From Sphingomonas parva (ex Maeng et al. 2020) (GTDB lineage Bacteria; Pseudomonadota; Alphaproteobacteria; Sphingomonadales; Sphingomonadaceae), in the NCBI RefSeq assembly GCF_004564275.1, contig NZ_SPDV01000055.1, forward strand, positions 1 to 41,888: a stretch of 41,888 nt of DNA, read 5' to 3'. This document shows, in pieces, positions 36,358 to 41,888 of the stretch. The notes under the pieces were generated by a model. The model searched no databases. It was not told where the DNA came from and saw only the letters and a list, made by a program, of their open reading frames with translations. How positions within the stretch are numbered: the stretch's first letter is position 1; every line of letters begins with the position of its first letter. Both the position numbers and the translations under genes were made by a program.

Positions 36358-36382
36358 GGGGCGGAAGCAGCGCTCCCGCCCC
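36358..36382. terminator. Hairpin between convergent YbjN and inositol monophosphatase genes
   Basis: GGGGCGG (36358-36364) and CCGCCCC (36376-36382) around an 11-base loop, followed by TTCC on the plus strand. A bidirectional terminator is plausible. Confidence 0.45.
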
Positions 36383-36389
36383 TTCCGGG

Positions 36390-37208
36390 TCAGGCCCTCA
36401 GCGCACCGCCGACCAGGCGGTGCAGCTTGGAATGAAGCTGGTCGTTGGCGGCGAGGATCTGCCCCTTGGCGATGCCCGCCTCGCTGCCGCGGAAATCGGT
36501 GACGAAGCCGCCCGCCTCGCGGACGAGCAGCAGCCCGGCGGCGAGGTCCCAATATTGCAGGTCCTCTTCCCAGAAGCCGTCGAACCGCCCGGCGGCGACC
36601 CAGGCGAGATCGAGCGCGGCCGAGCCGTTGCGGCGGATGCCGGCGACGCTCGGCGCCACCGCCTCGAGGATGCGCTGGAAGCGCGGCAGCTGGCCGTGGC
36701 CGAAGTAGGGAATGCCGGTGGCGATCAGCGAGTCCGCCAGGTCGCGCCGCGACGAGACGCGCAGGCGGCGCTCGTTCAGCCAGCTGCCCCTGCCCTTCTC
36801 GGCCCAGAAGCTCTCGTCGGTGAGCGGCTGGTAGACCAGCGCCTGGGTGATCTCCGGGCGCCCGCCCGCGCCGCGCGGGTCCTCGACTGCGATCGAGATC
36901 GCGAAATGCGGGATGCCGTGCAGGAAGTTCGAGGTGCCGTCGATCGGGTCGACGATGAAACGCGGCTTGTCGGGATCCCCCTCGACCGATCCGCCCTCCT
37001 CGAGCAGCAGCCCCCAGTCGGGGCGGGCATGGCGAAGCTCCTCGACGATCGTCTGCTCGGCGCGCTTGTCGGCCATCGAGACGAAGTCGGCCGGCCCCTT
37101 GCGGCTGACCTGGAGCTGCTCGACCTCGCCGAAATCGCGCCGCAGCCGCGGCGCGGCCTTGCGGGCTGCGCGCTGCATGACGGTGATGAGGCCGGAATGG
37201 GAAACCAT
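36390..37208 (-). CDS. Inositol monophosphatase family protein (SuhB-like)
   Basis: Lithium-sensitive-type metal-dependent phosphatase, 272 residues. Metal ligands are Glu70/Glu71 in LLEEGG, Asp87 and Asp90 in DPIDGTSNF, and Asp221 in YWDLAAG. Substrates of the family include inositol phosphates, and SuhB has a role in ribosome biogenesis; which applies here is not visible. The same-strand efp gene lies upstream, separated by a 120-base inverted repeat element. Confidence 0.92.
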   Translation of the reverse strand: MVSHSGLITVMQRAARKAAPRLRRDFGEVEQLQVSRKGPADFVSMADKRAEQTIVEELRHARPDWGLLLEEGGSVEGDPDKPRFIVDPIDGTSNFLHGIPHFAISIAVEDPRGAGGRPEITQALVYQPLTDESFWAEKGRGSWLNERRLRVSSRRDLADSLIATGIPYFGHGQLPRFQRILEAVAPSVAGIRRNGSAALDLAWVAAGRFDGFWEEDLQYWDLAAGLLLVREAGGFVTDFRGSEAGIAKGQILAANDQLHSKLHRLVGGALRA

Positions 37209-37229
37209 GGATTGTGCCTTTTGGTAAAT

Positions 37230-37351
37230 CTCCTCTCCCCTTCAGGGGGAGAGGCCGGGAGAGGGGGAGTCTGAGAAACGCTCGGCGACCGAGATCGACT
37301 CCCCTCTCCTTGCTCGCTGCGCCCGCCTTCCTCTCCCCTGAAAGCGAGAGG
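37230..37351. repeat. Paired inverted CTCTCCCC-type repeats
   Basis: The left half (37230-37271, core CTCTCCCCTTCAGGGG) and the right half (37297-37351, core CTCTCCCCTGAAAGCGAGAG) are diverged inverted copies and could fold into one long stem. It fills nearly the whole gap between efp and the phosphatase gene. The same unit occurs at 41823-41866. Confidence 0.75.
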
Positions 37352-37353
37352 AT

Positions 37354-37917
37354 TTAGTCCGCGCGGCGGATGTAGGTCTGCTCGTAGACGTCGACGACGA
37401 TGCGCGTGCCGGAGCTGATGTGCGGCGGCACCATCACGCGGACGCCGTTGTCGAGGATTGCCGGCTTGTAGGAGGAGGAGGCGGTCTGCCCCTTCACCAC
37501 GGCATCGGCCTCGACGATCGTCGCCTCGATCTGGTCGGGCAGCTGCACGCTGATCGGCCGCTCGTTGTAGAGCTCCATGACGACGTCCATGCCGTCCTGC
37601 AGGAAGGCGGCCGGCTCGCCGATCAGGTCGCGCGGCAGCTGCACCTGCTCGTAATTTTCCTTGTCCATGAACACCAGGTCGTCGCCCTCGGCATAGAGGA
37701 ACTGGAAATCCTTGGTGTCGAGGCGGACGCGCTCCACCGTCTCGGCCGAGCGGAAGCGGACGTTGTTCTTGCGGCCGTCGATGAGGTTCTTCATCTCGAC
37801 CTGCATGTAGGCGCCGCCCTTGCCCGGCTGGGTGTGCTGAATCTTCACGGCGCGCCAGATGCCGCCTTCATATTCGATGATGTTGCCGGGACGAATGTCC
37901 ACGCCGCTGATCTTCAT
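37354..37917 (-). CDS. efp: Elongation factor P
   Basis: Ribosome-associated factor that relieves stalling at consecutive prolines; 187 residues, three beta-barrel domains. The loop tip [10 protein letters not shown] carries Lys33, the residue lysylated by EpmA in organisms that modify it this way. The C-terminal signature [18 protein letters not shown]-type block is present near the end. No epm genes are in the window. Confidence 0.96.
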   Translation of the reverse strand: MKISGVDIRPGNIIEYEGGIWRAVKIQHTQPGKGGAYMQVEMKNLIDGRKNNVRFRSAETVERVRLDTKDFQFLYAEGDDLVFMDKENYEQVQLPRDLIGEPAAFLQDGMDVVMELYNERPISVQLPDQIEATIVEADAVVKGQTASSSYKPAILDNGVRVMVPPHISSGTRIVVDVYEQTYIRRAD

Positions 37918-37953
37918 GCTTGTCTCACAGGTTGGAAAAGAGCCGCGGCGGCT

Positions 37954-38574
37954 TTAGCGGCGGGCCCCGCTTCCCGCAAGCAGCGGGTAGGGGTTGATCG
38001 GGGTGCCTTCGTGCCAGTCCTCGCCCTCCGCCATGCGGTTGATCGCGAAATGGAGATGTGGCCCGGCGGGATTGGCGTTGCCCGTCGATCCGACCGTGCC
38101 GATCGCGTCACCCTGCTTCACTGCCTGGCCTTCGTGGAGGCCAGGGGCATAGGCCTGGAGATGGGCGTAATAGAAGGTCCATTTCCTGTCCGGCGAGCGG
38201 ACGTAGGCGGTGATCCCGCCGCCGCCCTGACTGAAGAACAGTTTCTCGACCGTGCCGGGGGCGGAGGCGACCACCGGCGTGCCGTGCGGCGCCATGATGT
38301 CGATCGCATTGTGGACGCGGGCGCCGCCGGCGCGGGACTGGGTGTAGGTGTCGGAGAGCTGCGACGCCTTGACGCCGGCGACCGGGATGGCGAGCCCGGT
38401 GGGTCCGAGCTCCAGCTCGGGCCGCGGCGGCACGTTGGGCGGCGGCGGCGCCGCGACCGGCGCGCCGCTCCCGATCGGCCCACGGTTGAACGCGATCAGC
38501 CAGAAGGCGCTGGTGATCGCGGAGCTCAGCAAGGCGGTCACGAACACGACCGCAATCAAGGCGGAACGCTTCAT
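37954..38574 (-). CDS. M23 family (LytM) metallopeptidase
   Basis: A 206-residue envelope protein: an N-terminal membrane anchor or uncleaved signal (about 5-28), a Pro-rich linker (41-52) and a LytM domain. Zinc and catalytic residues are His88 and Asp92 in HNAID, His138 in YAHLQ, and His173/His175 in GPHLHF, so it should be an active endopeptidase on peptidoglycan cross-links. It is divergent from the DUF72 gene and followed by efp. Confidence 0.92.
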   Translation of the reverse strand: MKRSALIAVVFVTALLSSAITSAFWLIAFNRGPIGSGAPVAAPPPPNVPPRPELELGPTGLAIPVAGVKASQLSDTYTQSRAGGARVHNAIDIMAPHGTPVVASAPGTVEKLFFSQGGGGITAYVRSPDRKWTFYYAHLQAYAPGLHEGQAVKQGDAIGTVGSTGNANPAGPHLHFAINRMAEGEDWHEGTPINPYPLLAGSGARR

Positions 38575-38630
38575 CCTCTCTCCCTCTCGACGACGAAACG
38601 ATTCCGCGGCCGTTCCGTTTCGAGAGGCTA

Positions 38631-39383
38631 ATGACTCCCGATTCCACCACCGGCGAGATCCGTATCGGCTGCTCGGGCTGGATCTACCGGCACTGGCGGG
38701 AGCGCTTCTATCCGCCGAAGCTCGCCCAGCGCCTATGGTTCGATTTCTACGCCGACACGTTCGACACGGTCGAGCTCAACACCAGCTTCTACCATCTGCC
38801 CAAGGCCGACACGTTCACCAAGTGGAAGGACCAGGCGCCCGCCGGCTTTCGCTATGCGGTCAAGGCGCCGCGCTTCATAACCCATATGAAGAAGCTGAAG
38901 GACTGCGCAGAACCGGTACAGGAATTCCTCGGCCGCGCCCGCAATCTAGGAGACGCGATCGGGCCGATCCTCTATCAGCTCCCGCCGCGCTGGGCGCTCA
39001 ACCGCGAACGGCTTGAAACGTTCATCGACCTGCTCCCTGGCGATCTCGACCACGTCTTCGAGTTCCGGGAGACGAGCTGGCTGACCGAGGAGGTGCTCGC
39101 CTTGCTCGACGCGCGCGGCGTCTCCTTCTGCGCCCACGACATGCCGGGCTCGGCGACCCGGCGCTGGGCGGCGGGCCCGATCGCCTATGTCCGCTTCCAC
39201 GGCGGCCAGGGCAAATATTGGGGCCGCTATTCGGACGAGGGCCTGCTCGCCTGGACCGACTGGATCGTCGCGCAGGCGAAAGGCGGGCGGGACGTGTGGT
39301 GCTATTTCAACAACGATATCGACGCCCACGCCATCCACGATGCGCTGACGCTGCGCGCCATGGTCGGCCAGGCGCTGCGCTAG
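38631..39383 (+). CDS. DUF72 domain protein (YecE-like)
   Basis: A 250-residue TIM-barrel protein; the signature IGCSGWIYRHWRERFYP (12-28) and FYADTFDTVELNTSFYHLP are typical of DUF72, followed by the conserved LYQLPPRW. The family is widespread and its reaction unknown. Starts of this gene and the LytM gene lie 56 bases apart on opposite strands. It is convergent with the secreted protein at 39410. Confidence 0.92.
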   Translation: MTPDSTTGEIRIGCSGWIYRHWRERFYPPKLAQRLWFDFYADTFDTVELNTSFYHLPKADTFTKWKDQAPAGFRYAVKAPRFITHMKKLKDCAEPVQEFLGRARNLGDAIGPILYQLPPRWALNRERLETFIDLLPGDLDHVFEFRETSWLTEEVLALLDARGVSFCAHDMPGSATRRWAAGPIAYVRFHGGQGKYWGRYSDEGLLAWTDWIVAQAKGGRDVWCYFNNDIDAHAIHDALTLRAMVGQALR

Positions 39384-39409
39384 CGATTCGGCTCCGCCCG
39401 GCCTTGCGG

Positions 39410-40426
39410 TTACCGCGCGATCCCGGCCGCGATCGTCGTCTGGGCCGTGGTGATGGCGTGGAAGCGCAGCTCCAGCTCCGACAGCTTGGCGAGCAGCTCC
39501 GGCGACGCCTGCCTGGTCAGCGCCGCTGCCGTCGTCGCGGATTCGCGCTCCGCCAGGGCGGCGATGTCGTCGGCGAGCGCGAAGACCTTGGCTTCCTCGT
39601 CGAGCATGCGTCCCATGGCGGCGAGGTCGGCGCTCTCGCTCGCCGACAGGCCGCCCGCCCGGGCGCCCGCCTCCACCTCGCCCCGCTCGCGCGCGAGGTT
39701 CTTCCGGCCGGCCGCCGCCACCAGCCGGACGTCCCGCGCCAGCGCGCCGAGCTCGGTCCTGAACGAGGCCGCCACGGCCTCTTGCGGGCCGCCGCGCGAA
39801 CGCAGCCATGCCGAGGCCGACGCCTTCATGCCGCGATAGATCTGGAGCAGGACGCCGAGCGCCTGGTGCGAGGACTCGCTGGTCGGGATCATCGCCTGGC
39901 GGTTGCGCATCAGCAGCCGGTTCGAATCGATCAGCAGGAAGGCGCCCTCGAGCACCTTGGGCGCCAGCCGGTCGCCGGTGGTGCGGTCCCCGATCTCCAT
40001 CGCCACCATCAACCCGTCGACGTTGCCGAGGAGCTCCAGCACCTTGGCGTTCTGGTCACGCGCCTCGGAGACGATCTGCTTCGGCGTCAGGCCGGCGCCG
40101 AGATCGAGATCCGGAACCGACATGGCTGCGAGCATCGCATTGGCCTGCTCGGTCTTCCTGCGGGCGCCGGCGACGATCGCCCGGATCCTCGGACCGACTG
40201 CCTTGGCCTCGGCTGGGCTGCGAACCGCCGCGAACAGCGGCCGGATCTCGCCTAGCGCCTGCACGCCGTCGCTGGCGACGGTCATCGCCTCCGACACGGC
40301 CTCCAGCCAGGACGCGAAGGCATTCCTCTGCGCCTCGCTCAGTTCTGCCGCTTGTGTCTGCGCCGTTGCCGGTACCGCCGCCACAAGCGCCGCAGCGGCG
40401 ATGGACGCCGCAATCACCCTGATCAT
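39410..40426 (-). CDS. Exported helical protein, unknown function
   Basis: A 338-residue protein with a signal peptide (about 1-22, ending VPATAQ) and a mature part that is Ala-rich and predicted mostly helical, without Cys, repeats or catalytic motifs that I recognise. The ATG at 40426 starts the signal peptide and has a G-rich stretch just upstream; the frame upstream to 40492 adds a basic leader that would spoil it. It lies between thiE and the convergent DUF72 gene. Confidence 0.7.
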   Translation of the reverse strand: MIRVIAASIAAAALVAAVPATAQTQAAELSEAQRNAFASWLEAVSEAMTVASDGVQALGEIRPLFAAVRSPAEAKAVGPRIRAIVAGARRKTEQANAMLAAMSVPDLDLGAGLTPKQIVSEARDQNAKVLELLGNVDGLMVAMEIGDRTTGDRLAPKVLEGAFLLIDSNRLLMRNRQAMIPTSESSHQALGVLLQIYRGMKASASAWLRSRGGPQEAVAASFRTELGALARDVRLVAAAGRKNLARERGEVEAGARAGGLSASESADLAAMGRMLDEEAKVFALADDIAALAERESATTAAALTRQASPELLAKLSELELRFHAITTAQTTIAAGIAR

Positions 40427-40507
40427 CCTGCCCCCCGAAATCCAATGTCTCCATGGGCTTAGCCGAGAGCAAGTGGGTTTGCGAGCCCTCATCGGGCCGA
40501 ACCAGCA

Positions 40508-41191
40508 TCAGGGGGCGAGCACGTCCTCGAAAGCGGCGATCGCGGCGGCCGGGCCGCCGTCATGGCCCCAGACAGCGTTGCACACGGCCAGGAAATCGGC
40601 GCCGGCCTCGACCAGCACGCGGGCATTGGCCGGCGTGATGCCGCCGATCGCGACGCACGGTATCTCGAACAGGCGCGACCACCAGGAGAGGATCGACGGC
40701 TCCGGCCGGTGGTGCGTCTCCTTGGTCGACGTCGGAAAGAAGGCGCCGAACGCGACATAATCGGCCCCCGCTTCCCCGGCTTCCATGGCGAGATGGCGGC
40801 TGTCGTGGCAGGTGACGCCGATCTGCGCCGCCGGGCCGAGCACCGCGCGGGCGTCGCGCGGATCGCCGTCCGCCTGGCCGAGATGGACTCCGTCGGCGCC
40901 GAGCCGCTTGGCGAGGCCGACGCTGTCGTTGACGATGAAGGCGACCTCGCGGTCGCTGCAGATCCGCATCAGCGGCTCGGCGGCGCGCGCGATGGCATGC
41001 TCGTCCATGCCCTTCAGCCGGAGCTGGAAGGCCGCGACGCTGCCGCCGTCGAGCGCGGCCTTCAGCCGGTCGGCGAAGTCGCCGCCGACGTCGAGCGGCG
41101 AGATCAGATAGAGCTGGCAGGGCGCGCGCTCCTCCGGCTCGAACAGGTCGGCGAATTCGGACAGGTCGGCGTCGAGATCGTCTTCGGTCAT
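40508..41191 (-). CDS. thiE: Thiamine phosphate synthase
   Basis: Joins the pyrimidine and thiazole phosphates to thiamine monophosphate; 227 residues, TIM barrel, with about 25 extra acidic residues at the N-terminus. Recognised motifs are FQLRLKG (pyrophosphate-side lysine), NDSVGLAKRLGADGVHLGQ (about 88-106) and DYVAFGAFFPTSTK (about 144-157), then IGGI. No TPP riboswitch is seen, and no other thi genes are near. The start overlaps the methyltransferase stop by four bases, so the two are co-translated. Confidence 0.88.
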   Translation of the reverse strand: MTEDDLDADLSEFADLFEPEERAPCQLYLISPLDVGGDFADRLKAALDGGSVAAFQLRLKGMDEHAIARAAEPLMRICSDREVAFIVNDSVGLAKRLGADGVHLGQADGDPRDARAVLGPAAQIGVTCHDSRHLAMEAGEAGADYVAFGAFFPTSTKETHHRPEPSILSWWSRLFEIPCVAIGGITPANARVLVEAGADFLAVCNAVWGHDGGPAAAIAAFEDVLAP

Positions 41192-41820
41192 TCGCCACCT
41201 CTGTCAGCGACGCGCGTAAGGCTCAAGCAGAGAAAGCGGTCGGGCTTGCGGCCCCTGCCCTCGCGCACCCGCGGCGCCTCGAAGCCGGCGGCGAGGGCGA
41301 GCCCGATCAGCGCGTCCGCGGCGACGCCGCGGAAGCCGTGGACGTGCCCGGGCCATTTGCGCAGCTCCTCGGGCGGCTCGAAGGCGAGCACGAGGCGCCC
41401 GCCGGGCCGGATCACCCGCGCGAGCTCTGCAAACGCGGCGGCGAGGTCGGGCCAGAAATAGAGGCTGTTGACGCTCACAGCGGCGTCGACCAAGGCGTCG
41501 GGAAGCGGCAGGCGCTCGACCGAGGCCTGGGACAGGTGGAGGCGAGCCTCACGCCGGAACCGCCGCTCTGCCCTTGCCACCGCGACGGCGGAGACGTCGA
41601 CGCCGAAGACCGCTGCGTCGGTTCTCGACAGGATGTCGCGCAACAGGGCCCCGCCGCCGAAGCCGATCTCGACGATGCGCTCGCCCGTTGCGGGCGCCAG
41701 CTCGGCCAGCGCCAGCGCGTTCATGTTCCGGCTGATCCGGTCGAGCCACGGCGCGATCCACAGGCGCCCGAGGACACCCGTTGGGCGGGCGAATTGCGCT
41801 GCGAGGAAGCGGCGGAGCAC
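41188..41820 (-). CDS. Class I SAM-dependent methyltransferase
   Basis: A 210-residue methyltransferase of the UbiE/type 11 sort. Motif I is VEIGFGGGALL (about 50-60), the acidic end of strand 2 is VFGVDVS, and motif III is RVIRPGGRLVLAF. The substrate cannot be told. The GTG at 41820 is supported by an in-frame stop just upstream inside the repeat, and by a GGGAG in the repeat itself that serves as Shine-Dalgarno. It is translationally coupled to thiE. Confidence 0.88.
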   Translation of the reverse strand: MLRRFLAAQFARPTGVLGRLWIAPWLDRISRNMNALALAELAPATGERIVEIGFGGGALLRDILSRTDAAVFGVDVSAVAVARAERRFRREARLHLSQASVERLPLPDALVDAAVSVNSLYFWPDLAAAFAELARVIRPGGRLVLAFEPPEELRKWPGHVHGFRGVAADALIGLALAAGFEAPRVREGRGRKPDRFLCLSLTRVADRGGE

Positions 41821-41822
41821 TA

Positions 41823-41866
41823 CTCCCTCTCCCCTTCAGGGGAGAGGGTCGGGGAGAGGGGGAGTC
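41823..41866. repeat. CTCTCCCC-type repeat upstream of the methyltransferase gene
   Basis: A palindromic core (CCCTCTCCCC / GGGGAGAGGG around TTCA) followed by TCGGGGAGAGGGGGAGTC. It matches the half-units at 37230-37351 and abuts the start codon of the methyltransferase gene. Confidence 0.8.
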
Positions 41867-41888
41867 GATGAAGGACTCGGCGCCTGGA

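Noticed and set aside
38590-38620. EcfG-like promoter (GGAAC ... CGTT) before the LytM gene
   Set aside because: The spacer is only 11 bases; the consensus needs 16-17.

Overview
The window is high-GC chromosomal DNA from an alphaproteobacterium, most likely a sphingomonad (Sphingomonadaceae or a close relative). The reasons are the gene order (trpG ... lexA-comEC-gltX-gltA, and nuoA-N followed by birA-coaX-RNase J-DUF1467), the LexA operators of the alphaproteobacterial type GTTC-N7-GTTC, and the interspersed GC-rich palindromes. No rRNA, tRNA, CRISPR array, transposase or prophage gene was seen. Almost all of it is ordinary core genome; the accessory signals sit in the first 18 kb and in the intergenic DNA.

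Layout. 1-2.3 kb: the end of an upstream gene, trpG, an autoregulated lexA, a small DUF559 nuclease gene bracketed by inverted GC-rich repeats, and a VOC-fold protein. 2.5-8.5 kb: HAD hydrolase, a possible 42-residue peptide, comEC (minus) starting head-to-head against gltX-gltA (plus). 8.5-10.3 kb: a DUF3137-like membrane protein with a LexA-box sequence over its start, and a secreted His-tailed protein. 10.28-10.92 kb: a 640-base gene-free stretch that appears to encode a small RNA on the minus strand (predicted EcfG promoter, hairpin with an all-pyrimidine C-rich loop, terminator), plus a second minus-strand terminator and a perfect FNR-type box. 10.9-17.3 kb: a sensory block with a histidine kinase lacking the phosphoacceptor His, a DUF2336 protein coupled to it, a nucleotidyltransferase-like/membrane fusion protein, an HPt-like protein lacking its His, and a large membrane-anchored coiled-coil protein.

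17.5-35.6 kb: one long minus-strand unit, nuoA-B-C-D-E-F-G-H-I-J-K-L-M-N (complete complex I), then birA, coaX, RNase J and a DUF1467 protein. Most nuo genes overlap by 1-10 bases; the exception is a 79-bp palindromic repeat between nuoG and nuoH. 35.9-41.8 kb: YbjN protein, inositol monophosphatase, elongation factor P, LytM peptidase, DUF72 protein, a secreted protein of unknown function, thiE and a methyltransferase.

The best candidate for something undescribed is the minus-strand small RNA at about 10404-10486. Its architecture (general-stress sigma-factor promoter plus cytosine-rich loop) resembles the functional design of Caulobacter GsrN and the CcsR RNAs of Rhodobacter. Secondary candidates are the inverted-repeat-flanked DUF559 nuclease, the pair of degenerate phosphorelay proteins, and the LexA-box-bearing DUF3137 gene.
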